The notes below the pieces were generated by a model. That model did no database searches, was not told the origin of the DNA, and worked only from the letters and a program-made list of their open reading frames with translations. Source: Sinorhizobium kostiense (GTDB lineage: Bacteria > Pseudomonadota > Alphaproteobacteria > Rhizobiales > Rhizobiaceae). Taken from it: 64,000 nt of DNA. The stretch spans positions 992,001 through 1,056,000 of the forward strand of contig NZ_JAGILA010000001.1 in assembly GCF_017874595.1 (NCBI RefSeq), in the 5' to 3' direction. Positions 32,779-40,814 of the stretch are shown here, piece by piece. Made by a program: the position numbers and the translations under genes. Positions within the stretch are counted from its first letter, which is position 1. Each line of letters opens with the position of its first letter.

Positions 32779-33696
32779 ATGGGCCGCCTCATGGAGGAAT
32801 TGAAGCGCGGAGCACGCGGAGAGGAGGAGCGGCCCGGTTCGTTCGTGGCATTTCCCTATGATCGCATGACGGTCGAGCGGTTCATGAATGCCTTCCCGCG
32901 CGCCAGGTGGAATGATGAGAGGCGCAGCTGGTTCGTTCCGGGGAAGACGGCTGCACGACGGGTAGACAGATGGTTGGCGCGCGAAGCCGAGCGTCAGGAC
33001 GTGCATGGTGACCTCAAAGGCCGCGATGCCTACGCGTTCGACCCGATCGCGAGCCCATACCTCGAGGTCGCTGACGACCTGCGTGTCCGAACGCCCTATT
33101 CGAAAACCGTGCTCGAGCAGCTGCATGCAATTCCCTGGGCGCACTGGGACGAGGAGGCACGGGTTTGGCGCGTGCCGTTCCGGTCCTATGAGGAATTGCG
33201 GCGGCGTTGGCCGACGATCGAAGCGGCGGCACGGCGAAGCGAGCCGGAAGAAAGGAGACGCCATCGCGAGCAAAAGAAGAACTCGCCGGAGCAGAAGACG
33301 TTGCACCGGCGCGCGGCCGAGCGGCGGCGCCGCCGTTATCCCTTGCCCGCCGATGATCTGCCGCCGCTCGGACTGGCCGTGGCTACAAATCAGTACGGAA
33401 TCGTCGTCTTCACCGATATACCGGGGGAAGTAGTCGAGCCGCATCCCATAACGGATTTCTATCCTCAGATGCGCGACGCCAGAATGGACTTTGTGTGGGG
33501 AATTTGGCGCGCGCCGACGCTGGCTGAGCTCGTTGAGACTTGGCCTGCCCGGCATGAGCCGGCGATGGCCGACCGTCGGAGAGGATGGTGGCAGCCGACG
33601 CTTGCCGAACTGAGAGTTTCCCGTCGGAATGCCCGTTCCCTGGAGCGCCGGAAGCAAACACGCGAGCTTCGTCGCCTGTCGCAACGGCAGCAGTAG
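32779..33696 (+). CDS. Hypothetical protein with two HARP-like repeats
   Basis: The 305-residue protein is basic and apparently soluble. Two segments share a pattern. Residues about 22-68 read FVAFPYDRMTVERFMNAFP, then RWNDERRSWFVPGK. Residues about 98-145 read VRTPYSKTVLEQLHAIPWAH, then WDEEARVWRVPFRSYEEL. The motif (aromatic/Pro-Tyr start, helix, WD/WN, charged turn, V/W-W-x-VP) resembles the HARP domain found in SMARCAL1-type annealing helicases and some prokaryotic proteins. Between and after come Arg-rich helices (about 155-185), suggesting nucleic-acid binding. The rest (215-270) is Trp-rich and unknown. No helicase domain is present. The start may be 12 nt later. Confidence 0.7.
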   Translation: MGRLMEELKRGARGEEERPGSFVAFPYDRMTVERFMNAFPRARWNDERRSWFVPGKTAARRVDRWLAREAERQDVHGDLKGRDAYAFDPIASPYLEVADDLRVRTPYSKTVLEQLHAIPWAHWDEEARVWRVPFRSYEELRRRWPTIEAAARRSEPEERRRHREQKKNSPEQKTLHRRAAERRRRRYPLPADDLPPLGLAVATNQYGIVVFTDIPGEVVEPHPITDFYPQMRDARMDFVWGIWRAPTLAELVETWPARHEPAMADRRRGWWQPTLAELRVSRRNARSLERRKQTRELRRLSQRQQ

Positions 33697-33761
33697 CATG
33701 GACACGCGGACGAGAGCAAAAACGTCATGACAAGCAATCGGAGTTCAGCTATCTCACTGGA

Positions 33762-34943
33762 ATGGTGCTGAGGGTGCGGTGGCTTGGCCGCTTTTCTTCT
33801 GCTGTCCGTCTGGCAGTTTCGACCGCGGCGCTTGCTGGAGCGCTGATCGGGTTCTGCGCATCACCATTTGCTGGCGTGCTCCTCTTGGTATTCGACCAGA
33901 AGCCCGAAGCGATCACACGATACCGGCTGCAGCGCCTCTCAACGGAAGCACTTGTCAACGAAATCCGGGAAGCCGTTGCCGCGGACGAGTTTTCTGACGC
34001 CGAGGACTTGGTAAGGCTGGGACGCGAGCTCGGCCATCAAATCCCGCCCGACGTCATTGCCTCGACAGTTGAACCCATGGCTGATGCGGTATGGCGGAAT
34101 TCGACTGGGTTCGCACAAGGTTTCATCTACGGCGAAGTCAACTCGATACCGAGCATCCTCGGCGCTGTCGCCGCCGATTATCTTGTATTCGGTGACGTCC
34201 GCGACACGTATAGGGAGGGCAGCAAGCTTCTCGCGGGTAACGAGTACGACCGTTTCACCCTCGGAGCGTCGTTGTTCGGAATTGCGATGCTCGCCCCCGG
34301 CACTGGCGCGTTCGATGCCGGGGCATCTGTCCTGAAGAACGCGAACAAGGCGCGCAAGCTGAGCAGCAAGCTGGCAACCCGCCTCGTTCGCACGGCGGGA
34401 GAAGCCATTGACGTCGGTGCACTGAAGCGGGGCCTGGCGTCGACACCGCCACCAGAGATTTCCTTCTCAGGCCTGCCGCGTCTGACAAAAACGCTCTCGC
34501 AGCTGACGATCGACGACGCCAGGAGACTTGATTTCTCGAAGCTCGACGGTGCATTGAAGGAAGCCTGGCCGATAGACGCCTCCGCGATCCGCAGGCAGTT
34601 CCACGGTGTGCTGAGGCTCGAGGCAATCAACGAACTTCGTGCCGCATCCTCTAGCATAAGCAATATCCACAACAGTGCCGGTCTACGGTCGGTGTTCAAG
34701 ACGATCGAACGGGCTGACAGTCCCGCCGAACTCCGCCGTTACGAGTCTCTTGCGAAAGGGATGGGAAACCGGACAGCCGGCGTCATACGCCTGTTTGGAA
34801 AGGGAGCGATCTGGATTGGTGACCTCTTGTCCCAGATTGTCGCTGCAATCTTGATGGCCATCGCCTGGTGCTTCGGTGCCCTATGGACCGTCCTGTCATT
34901 TCTTCTGAACCTCCGCCGCTTTTTCCGCTCTCGCGCAGCCTAA
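33762..34943 (+). CDS. Hypothetical membrane protein
   Basis: The 393-residue product has a hydrophobic N-terminal segment (LAVSTAALAGALIGFCASPFAGVLLLV), a long soluble part (residues about 50-340), and one or two C-terminal membrane helices (LLSQIVAAILMAIAWCFGAL, VLSFLLNL) ending in basic residues. The soluble part contains a Gly/Ala-rich turn (FGIAMLAPGTGAFDAGASVL) followed by Lys/Arg-rich helices, a pattern seen in some pre-toxin or envelope proteins, but I do not recognise a family. The ribosome binding site is poor. It follows the HARP-like gene by 65 bp on the same strand. Confidence 0.65.
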   Translation: MVLRVRWLGRFSSAVRLAVSTAALAGALIGFCASPFAGVLLLVFDQKPEAITRYRLQRLSTEALVNEIREAVAADEFSDAEDLVRLGRELGHQIPPDVIASTVEPMADAVWRNSTGFAQGFIYGEVNSIPSILGAVAADYLVFGDVRDTYREGSKLLAGNEYDRFTLGASLFGIAMLAPGTGAFDAGASVLKNANKARKLSSKLATRLVRTAGEAIDVGALKRGLASTPPPEISFSGLPRLTKTLSQLTIDDARRLDFSKLDGALKEAWPIDASAIRRQFHGVLRLEAINELRAASSSISNIHNSAGLRSVFKTIERADSPAELRRYESLAKGMGNRTAGVIRLFGKGAIWIGDLLSQIVAAILMAIAWCFGALWTVLSFLLNLRRFFRSRAA

Positions 34944-35037
34944 CAACCAACCGGCGTCAGTCTCTCTTGCTGATCGCAACTGCACGTTATGGATAAACGC
35001 AGCTGGCAAGAGCCTTGAAAAGAGTTGCTTTTGGCGC

Positions 35038-35062
35038 GGAACAAAGAGGAGGTGATTAGGTT
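35038..35062 (+). promoter_or_regulatory. EcfG/RpoE2-type promoter of the ku operon
   Basis: GGAAC (35038-35042), 16 bases, GGTT (35059-35062), ending 36 bp before the first ku start. It is identical in boxes and spacing to those at 1027 and 8599. In S. meliloti a ku gene pair is known to be under RpoE2 control, which fits. Confidence 0.7.
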
Positions 35063-35098
35063 GACTCACGCAGTCTTGAGATGCGTCAGGAGCGATCC

Positions 35099-36010
35099 AT
35101 GGCAGTGGCGGCGCGAGCCCAGTGGAAAGGCTATGTCCGGCTCGGGGAAGTCACCGTGCCGGTAGCGCTCTATACGGCCACTTCCACGTCGGAACGCATT
35201 TCCTTCCACACCGTCAATCGGGAGACGGGAAACCGGGTGCGGCGCCAGTTCGTCGACAGCGTGACCGGCAAGACGGTGGAGAAGGAGGATCAGGTCAAGG
35301 GCTTCGAGATCGACAAGGACCGGTACGTGGTTCTGGCGCCGGAAGAGGTGGCGTCGGCGGTGCCGGAGAGCGATAAGACGTTGCGTGTCCAGGCCTTCAT
35401 CACCTGTGACGACATCGACAAGGTCTATTTCGACAGGCCCTATTATCTGACGCCGGACCGGCTCGGTATGGATGCTTATACCTTGTTGAGGGACGGCATG
35501 CGCAAGGCAAACGTCGCGGGGATTGCGCAAACGGTGCTTTTCCGGCGGATGCGTACCGTCCTGTTGCGCCCGCATGGCAATGGCCTGATCGCCACGACGC
35601 TGAACTTCGATTACGAGGTCCGAAGCGCGGAGGAGGCCTTCAAGGATATTCCCGAAATCAAGATCGAAGGCGAAATGCTCGACCTTGCCAAGCATATCAT
35701 CGGCATGAAGAGGGGCACGTTCTCGGCCGACGAGTTCGACGACCGTTACGAGGCTGCGCTGGCCGAGTTGATCAAGGCCAAGCTCGAAGGCAAGACCCTG
35801 CCAAAACGCGCACCGCCCAAGGTCTCCACACCGAACGAGCTGCTCGAGGCACTGCGCCAGAGCGCCGGCGTGCCGGCAGCGCCCGAGCCGAAGCGGCGCG
35901 CTGGCAAGACCGGCGCAAGCAGGACGAAGACGGCGCGCTCGACCGCGGGAAAGGCAAAGACCAAGGCGGGGGCGAAGCGAGCGTCCTCGCCACAACGCCG
36001 GGCAAGCTAA
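35099..36010 (+). CDS. ku: Non-homologous end joining protein Ku
   Basis: The ATG at 35099 follows CAGGAG; one 18 nt upstream has no site. The 303-residue protein has the bacterial Ku core: WKGYVRLGEVTVPVALYTAT, SFHTVNRETGNRVRRQFVDS, DKVYFDRPYYLTPD and KIEGEMLDLAKHIIGMKRGTF. A C-terminal extension of about 60 residues rich in Lys, Arg, Ala and Thr would bind DNA. Ku forms a ring on double-strand ends and recruits LigD. It is followed after 13 bp by a second ku gene, a layout like S. meliloti ku3-ku4 whose products act together. No ligase gene is present in the window. Confidence 0.93.
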   Translation: MAVAARAQWKGYVRLGEVTVPVALYTATSTSERISFHTVNRETGNRVRRQFVDSVTGKTVEKEDQVKGFEIDKDRYVVLAPEEVASAVPESDKTLRVQAFITCDDIDKVYFDRPYYLTPDRLGMDAYTLLRDGMRKANVAGIAQTVLFRRMRTVLLRPHGNGLIATTLNFDYEVRSAEEAFKDIPEIKIEGEMLDLAKHIIGMKRGTFSADEFDDRYEAALAELIKAKLEGKTLPKRAPPKVSTPNELLEALRQSAGVPAAPEPKRRAGKTGASRTKTARSTAGKAKTKAGAKRASSPQRRAS

Positions 36011-36023
36011 AACGAGGTGAACT

Positions 36024-36836
36024 GTGGCACCCCCACGTCGATATTGGAAAGGCTACCTGAAGCTTTCGCTCGTGACCTGCCCGGTTTCGATGATGCCGGC
36101 GACCAGCGAGTCAGAGAAAGTCCGCTTCCATACATTGAACCGAAAAACCAATCACCGGTTGGTCGCCAAATATGTCGATGCCGTCACCGGTGAGGACGTG
36201 GAAGAAGAAGCCGAGGCGAAGGGCTACGAGCGCGGCGAAAACGACTTCCTCGTGATCGAGGACGAGGAGTTGCAGAACGTCGCGCTCGAGAGCGCCAGGA
36301 CGATCGACATCGAAAGATTTGTCCCGCGCGACAGCATAGAATGGGTCTGGCTCGAGAAGCCCCATTATCTCACGCCGTCGGACGAGGTCGGATATGAGGC
36401 GTTCAGCGTCATCCGGGACGCCATGGCGGCGGAAAAAGTCGTCGGTATATCGCGGCTGGTGATCGGACGCAGAGAGCGGGCCGTGATGCTCGAGCCGTGC
36501 CGCAAGGGCATCGTCCTGTGGACGCTTCGGTACGGCGACGAGGTTCGCAAGGAAGAGGACTACTTCGAAGACATCGAGGAAAAGACGGACTCCGAACTGT
36601 TGCCGCTCATCGCGAAGCTCATAGAGCGACAGCGAAAACCGTGGAAACCCGACATGGTGCGCGACCCGGTGCAGGAGAAGCTGCTCGAGCTTATCGAGAA
36701 GAAGCGAAAGGCGACGAAACCCGTGAAGGCCGCCAGGCCGAAAGAGGGCGAGCCGGCCAACACTGGAAACGTCATCGACCTTATGGCGGCTCTGAAGCAG
36801 AGCCTCGAAGGCAAGAAGCCGGGCCGCAAAGCTTAG
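36024..36836 (+). CDS. ku: Non-homologous end joining protein Ku (second paralogue)
   Basis: The GTG start follows GAGGTG. The 270-residue protein repeats the Ku core in diverged form: WKGYLKLSLVTCPVSMMPAT, RFHTLNRKTNHRLVAKYVDA, EWVWLEKPHYLTPSDEVGYE and LLPLIAKLIERQRKPW. It has a shorter basic tail (KKRKATKPVKAARPKEG, then KKPGRKA). It probably forms a heterodimer with the upstream Ku, as for other rhizobial tandem ku genes. Both are transcribed from the EcfG-type promoter. A rhizobial repeat fragment follows the gene, then a convergent MFS gene. Confidence 0.92.
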   Translation: MAPPRRYWKGYLKLSLVTCPVSMMPATSESEKVRFHTLNRKTNHRLVAKYVDAVTGEDVEEEAEAKGYERGENDFLVIEDEELQNVALESARTIDIERFVPRDSIEWVWLEKPHYLTPSDEVGYEAFSVIRDAMAAEKVVGISRLVIGRRERAVMLEPCRKGIVLWTLRYGDEVRKEEDYFEDIEEKTDSELLPLIAKLIERQRKPWKPDMVRDPVQEKLLELIEKKRKATKPVKAARPKEGEPANTGNVIDLMAALKQSLEGKKPGRKA

Positions 36837-36867
36837 CTTTGAGAGTGAGGCCCGGGCAATTTCATTC

Positions 36868-36905
36868 GCGCGCTGCAGCACTTTTAATTGTCGAGTGTCT
36901 TCGTC
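36868..36905. repeat. Rhizobial intergenic repeat, partial copy
   Basis: The bases gcgctgcagcacttttaatt, followed by gtcgagtgtcttcgtcc, align with the repeat at 22261-22296 (gctgtagcactttgaattgc, then atgtctttgtcc). It lies between the second ku gene and the convergent MFS gene. Only one half of the palindromic unit is present. Confidence 0.55.
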
Positions 36906-38153
36906 CTACACCGGTCTGAGAGGCGGTGCCGCGACCGGCACTGCTTCCTGCGTGGGGAAGGGCCTGAATGTGGTAGCGATCAGGAACGCCCCGATGCCGA
37001 TGCCCCAGGCGCCGATGTAGAGCCAGCGGTAGCTGTCGAGCGTATCGTAGATCAGTCCTCCGACCAAAGGACCTATGGCCATTCCCAGGCTGCCGGCCAT
37101 CGCGGTTCCGCCAATGACTGTGCCCATCATCCGCAACGGAAAATTCTCCCGCGCGAGAACGGCGTAGAGCGGCATGACGCCGGCATAGACGAAGCCGGTC
37201 AGTGCAGCGACGGCATAGAACCCGCCAAGCTGGCTCACAAAGACATAGGCGAGCACGGCGAAAGCCTGCAGGAGCAAGCCGCCGACCAGCGTACGTTTGG
37301 CGCCAAGACGATCACCGAGGAGACCGAAGGCGACGCGCCCACCCATGCCGGCCAAGCCTTCCACACTGTAGATCGAAACCGCGGCGATCATCGGTATGCC
37401 GCAGGTGATCGCGTAACTCACCGTGTGGAAGATCGGACCGGAATGGGTGGCGCAGCAGAAAAAGTTAGTCAGAAGCAGGATTACGAACTGGGGTGATCTG
37501 AGCGCCTGTCCCATCGACATGGCATCCTGTGGCTCTCCGGACAATGGACCTCCACCGTTGCCCTCAAGCGCAGGCGGGCGTCGGACCAACAAGGAAACCG
37601 GGATCATCAATACCGCGGCGACGGCGGCGATCAGGAGCAGGGAGGTTCTCCAGTCGTAAATGGTGACGAGCCACGCGGCGAAAGGGGACATGGTCATCGG
37701 CGCCATGCCCATGCCGGCGGAAACGAGGGATACGGCAAGGCTGCGATGCGTCTCGAACCAGCCAGTCACGCAGGCCATCATCGGTGCGAAAATCGCAGCG
37801 GTCGCGGCGCCGACCGCGAGGCCGAAGACGAGCTGAAATTCGATGACCGTGGTCGCCCGGCTTGCGAGGGCAAGCGCGACAGCTAACAGCACGGACCCAC
37901 CAAGGACGACACGGCGGGGGCCGATCCGGTCCGACAAAGTCCCCCAGACCATGCTGGCCAACGCCAGTGCGACGAACCCGATGGTCATCGCGCTCGACAC
38001 TCCCGTCACGGACCATCCGGTGTCTCGCGATATGGGCAACAGGAATACGGGTAGCGAAAACATGGCGCCGATCGCGACGCAGCCCAATAGGCCGCCGGCG
38101 GCGACGATTACCCATCTATACGGATTTTGAACCTCGGTTTGAGCGTGCGACAT
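36906..38153 (-). CDS. MFS transporter
   Basis: The ATG at 38153 has AAGAGGT upstream; a longer frame lacks a site. The 415-residue membrane protein has twelve hydrophobic segments. The MFS signature after TM2 is MVWGTLSDRIGPRRVVLGGS, and the corresponding loop of the second half is GRVAFGLLGDRLGAKRTLVGG. A central loop has EGNGGGPLSGEPQDAM. The pattern resembles carboxylate or OFA-like carriers with an open substrate range. It is convergent with ku and may be co-transcribed with the small upstream membrane gene. Confidence 0.88.
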   Translation of the reverse strand: MSHAQTEVQNPYRWVIVAAGGLLGCVAIGAMFSLPVFLLPISRDTGWSVTGVSSAMTIGFVALALASMVWGTLSDRIGPRRVVLGGSVLLAVALALASRATTVIEFQLVFGLAVGAATAAIFAPMMACVTGWFETHRSLAVSLVSAGMGMAPMTMSPFAAWLVTIYDWRTSLLLIAAVAAVLMIPVSLLVRRPPALEGNGGGPLSGEPQDAMSMGQALRSPQFVILLLTNFFCCATHSGPIFHTVSYAITCGIPMIAAVSIYSVEGLAGMGGRVAFGLLGDRLGAKRTLVGGLLLQAFAVLAYVFVSQLGGFYAVAALTGFVYAGVMPLYAVLARENFPLRMMGTVIGGTAMAGSLGMAIGPLVGGLIYDTLDSYRWLYIGAWGIGIGAFLIATTFRPFPTQEAVPVAAPPLRPV

Positions 38154-38288
38154 GGAAATACCTCTTGGCCGATCTGCCGCCGTGCCAGCGCAGGCGATAC
38201 TTCTGTAAGACGGAGGAGCGGACCGAAAATCGACATGCGCCGGAAAAAACATTGTCGCCCGAACGATCGCGGCTTTCCGCAACTGCAG

Positions 38289-38486
38289 TCACGGCGCTCG
38301 GAGCGTCGCGACGATGGTACGGCCTTCCATTCCGGCGAATTCAAGCAGGCCGACGATTGCAGCCAGGGCCGGCGCGAATGCGCATAGCCGCAGAATGAGC
38401 CGCCAACTCTCCTTGGCTCCGATCTCACTCGCCCGCTTGGCCCCCATGTGGAGCTGAATTGCAATTGCGACGTCAAGGATAGTCAT
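38289..38486 (-). CDS. Small membrane protein, divergent to the ECF42 operon
   Basis: The 65-residue product starts after a good GGGAGGA site. Its core LILRLCAFAPALAAIVGLLE would span the membrane once, with a charged N-terminal half (HMGAKRASEIGAKESWR) and a short tail. I do not recognise a family. The key point is its promoter: TGTCGA-N17-CGTC on the minus strand, the same boxes and spacing as on the divergent YCII/sigma operon. It is therefore probably a target of that sigma factor. Confidence 0.65.
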   Translation of the reverse strand: MTILDVAIAIQLHMGAKRASEIGAKESWRLILRLCAFAPALAAIVGLLEFAGMEGRTIVATLRAP

Positions 38487-38514
38487 GGCCGTCCTCCCGA
38501 TGGATTGACGGTTG

Positions 38515-38541
38515 GACGATTGCGGCCACCGAATTTCGACA
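38515..38541 (-). promoter_or_regulatory. ECF42-type promoter for the small membrane protein
   Basis: On the minus strand TGTCGA (38541-38536), 17 bases, CGTC (38518-38515), ending 29 bp before the start codon. ECF42 group promoters are reported to have TGTCGA at -35 and a CGTC-like -10. Confidence 0.6.
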
Positions 38542-38569
38542 TGCGGCTTGGAAAAAAATCTTCGGGCTC

Positions 38570-38596
38570 TGTCGAAACCTGCCTAGTCTGCTCGTC
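38570..38596 (+). promoter_or_regulatory. ECF42-type promoter for the YCII/sigma operon
   Basis: TGTCGA (38570-38575), 17 bases, CGTC (38593-38596), 30 bp before the first YCII start. The sigma factor encoded in this operon belongs to the ECF42 type, so this looks like an autoregulated promoter. Confidence 0.65.
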
Positions 38597-38625
38597 AAGG
38601 GCTGTCGACCACAGGAGGAGACGTC

Positions 38626-38985
38626 ATGAAATATCTATGTCTGGTTTGGTGCAAAGAGGGGACTTTCGAATCCTTGTCCAAGGACGAGCAGGAACAACTC
38701 GACAGGAATTCCTTGGAATATGATCAGGACCTCGAAAGGCGCGGTCATATGATCGCGGCCGAAGCGCTGCAGCCACCGGCAAATTCGGTCGTCGTTCGTG
38801 TGCGCCAGGCCGAGGTCTCGGTGACCGATGGCCCGTTCGCCGAGAGCAAGGAGCAGATCGCCGGCTTCATCCTCGTCGAGGCGAAGGATCTGAACGAGGC
38901 GATCCGCATCGCCGCGGGCATCCCGCTCGCCAGGCTCGGCAGCATAGAGGTGCGGCCGATCTATGATTTCGGCAACGGGTCGTGA
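38626..38985 (+). CDS. YCII-related (DGPF domain) protein
   Basis: The 119-residue protein starts after AGGAGACGTC. It has the ferredoxin-like YCII fold with the hallmark TDGPFAESKEQIAGFILVEA (DGPF motif) and an N-terminal KYLCLVWCKEG strand, and ends in a GSIEVRPIYDF strand. DGPF proteins are the standard genomic partners of ECF41/42 sigma factors. Their biochemical role is not settled, though oxidoreductase or small-ligand sensing has been suggested. It is first in a three-gene operon with a second YCII gene and the sigma factor. Confidence 0.9.
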   Translation: MKYLCLVWCKEGTFESLSKDEQEQLDRNSLEYDQDLERRGHMIAAEALQPPANSVVVRVRQAEVSVTDGPFAESKEQIAGFILVEAKDLNEAIRIAAGIPLARLGSIEVRPIYDFGNGS

Positions 38986-38995
38986 GGAGGGAGCG

Positions 38996-39355
38996 ATGAA
39001 TTACCTTTGCCAGATCTGGTTCGAGAATTCGGCGATTGACGATCTTTCCGCAGAAGAGCAGCAAAAGCTTACAGAGGACTGCAGGGTCTACGACGATGGC
39101 CTCGCTGCGAGCGGCCAACTGATCCTCGCGCAAGCGCTGCGTGCGCCGGCGACCGCAAGGACGGTGCGCGTGAGCGACGGTAAATTCTCGATCACCGACG
39201 GGCCTTTCGCCGAGATCAAGGAAGTCCTTGGCGGCATCATACTCTTCAAGGCGGAGAATATGGACGAAGCCCTCCGCATCGCCAGCCGTTCGCCGCTCGC
39301 AAGGTTTGCCGCACTCGAAGTGCGGCCGGCTTACTCGATCAGCGAGGAAGACTGA
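38996..39355 (+). CDS. YCII-related (DGPF domain) protein, second copy
   Basis: The ATG at 38996 follows GAGGAGGGAG. The 119-residue product parallels the preceding gene: NYLCQIWFENSAIDDL, ITDGPFAEIKEVLGGIILFK, and the final FAALEVRPAYSI. The two are diverged paralogues, and pairs of DGPF genes before an ECF42 sigma gene are common. They could form a heterodimer. The gene lies 10 bp after the first copy. Confidence 0.9.
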   Translation: MNYLCQIWFENSAIDDLSAEEQQKLTEDCRVYDDGLAASGQLILAQALRAPATARTVRVSDGKFSITDGPFAEIKEVLGGIILFKAENMDEALRIASRSPLARFAALEVRPAYSISEED

Positions 39356-39379
39356 ACTTTTTGCAGACGAGGTGACAGC

Positions 39380-40651
39380 TTGCAAAAGCTGATCGACGAG
39401 ATCTACCGTTCGCAATCGCGAAAAGTGCTTGCAACGCTAATCCGCCTGCTTGGCGATTTCGATCGGGCGGAGGAGGCGCTGCATGATGCCTTCGTGGAGG
39501 CGGCGCGGACCTGGCCAAGGGACGGAGCCCCGTCGAACCCGTCTGCCTGGCTGGTCTCGACGGGGCGGTTCCGGGCCATCGATCATATGAGGAGACGCTC
39601 GCGCTTCGACGTGCGGGCGAAGGATGTTGAGGACAGTCTCTATCCGGCTGCCGAAGCGGAGGCGAGCACCGTGGATGTTATCGAAGACGATATGCTCCGC
39701 CTGATCTTCACCTGCTGTCATCCGCTGATTCCGGCGGACGCACAGATCGCCCTGGCGCTGAGGGAAGTGTGCGGCCTGACTACGGAGGAAATTGCGCATG
39801 CTTTCTTGGTCCCCGCACCCACGGTCGCGCAACGGATCGTTCGCGCGAAGAGCCGCATCCGTTCGGCCGCAATCCCCTACGAAGTGCCGGACGAGTCCGA
39901 ACTGCCTGACCGGCTTCAGCGCGTCCTGCACGTCATCTACCTGGTGTTCAACGAGGGCTACTCGGCCTCCTCCGGTGTAGAATTCATCAGAGCTGATTTG
40001 ACCGCTGAGGCCATTCGCCTCTGCCGAACGCTCCTGGCGCTTCTTCCCGATGCCGAGATTTCAGGATTGCTTGCACTCATGCTGTTGCAGGAGTCGCGTC
40101 GGACAGCCAGACGGGGGCTGTCCGGCGAGATCGTTCTGCTTGCCGATCAGGACCGCTCTCTCTGGAACCAATCGATGATAAAGGAGGGCTTCACCCTCAT
40201 CGAGACGGCATTCCGCAGCAAAACGGTCGGCTACTACACCTTGCAGGCGGCAATCGCCGCGGAACATGCGCGGGCGCGAACCGCGGAAGAAACCAACTGG
40301 CGTCGCATCGTCGAATGTTATGATCTGGTTCTGCGTGCCTGGCCTTCTCCGATCGTCGAACTCAACCGCTCCGTTGCCGTTGCCATGTCCAAGGGACCGG
40401 CGGCGGGCCTCGAGATCGTTGAAGCGCTTCTGTCGAGGGGCGAACTCAGGAATTATCATCTTGCCCACGCGGCTCGGGCCGATTTCTTGCGCCGGTTGAG
40501 GCGTTTCGCCGAAGCGCGACTCGCCTATCAGGCGGCCCTCGATCTGTGTCGCCAGGAGCCGGAGAGGGCGTTTATCCGCAAGCGCATGGCGGAGATTCCG
40601 AGCGACGGCGAGACTAGCGGCGGCGAGAGCCAGCGGTGCGGCAGGTCGTGA
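39380..40651 (+). CDS. ECF sigma factor of the ECF42 type with C-terminal extension
   Basis: A TTG start is chosen: GAGGTG lies 6 nt upstream and no ATG follows within the conserved N-terminus. The 423-residue protein has sigma region 2 at about residues 10-80 (RLLGDFDRAEEALHDAFVEA, NPSAWLVSTGRFRAIDHMRR). Region 4 lies at about 110-165 (ALREVCGLTTEEIAHAFLVP, TVAQRIVRAK). A helical TPR-like extension of about 250 residues follows, with the family blocks VIYLVFNEGYSAS and AAIAAEHARA. ECF42 members lack an anti-sigma factor and use this extension for control. It is co-transcribed with two DGPF genes. A terminator follows at 40743. Confidence 0.9.
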   Translation: MQKLIDEIYRSQSRKVLATLIRLLGDFDRAEEALHDAFVEAARTWPRDGAPSNPSAWLVSTGRFRAIDHMRRRSRFDVRAKDVEDSLYPAAEAEASTVDVIEDDMLRLIFTCCHPLIPADAQIALALREVCGLTTEEIAHAFLVPAPTVAQRIVRAKSRIRSAAIPYEVPDESELPDRLQRVLHVIYLVFNEGYSASSGVEFIRADLTAEAIRLCRTLLALLPDAEISGLLALMLLQESRRTARRGLSGEIVLLADQDRSLWNQSMIKEGFTLIETAFRSKTVGYYTLQAAIAAEHARARTAEETNWRRIVECYDLVLRAWPSPIVELNRSVAVAMSKGPAAGLEIVEALLSRGELRNYHLAHAARADFLRRLRRFAEARLAYQAALDLCRQEPERAFIRKRMAEIPSDGETSGGESQRCGRS

Positions 40652-40742
40652 CTTGCGGTTTTCTGCGAGGGGCACCCGATGTTCCCGGCCTCACCGCTTG
40701 ATGTGCACACCACCCTCCTACGTCCTACGTCCTTTTGGCGTC

Positions 40743-40779
40743 GCGGGCGGCCTTTATTCCGCCCGCTTCTTCATTCTTT
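40743..40779 (+). terminator. Rho-independent terminator after the ECF42 sigma gene
   Basis: GCGGGCGG and CCGCCCGC form a perfect 8-bp stem around CCTTTATT, followed by ttcttcattcttt. Confidence 0.8.
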
Positions 40780-40814
40780 GTTAAGGAATACATTCCTTTG
40801 CGGAGATCTTGCTC

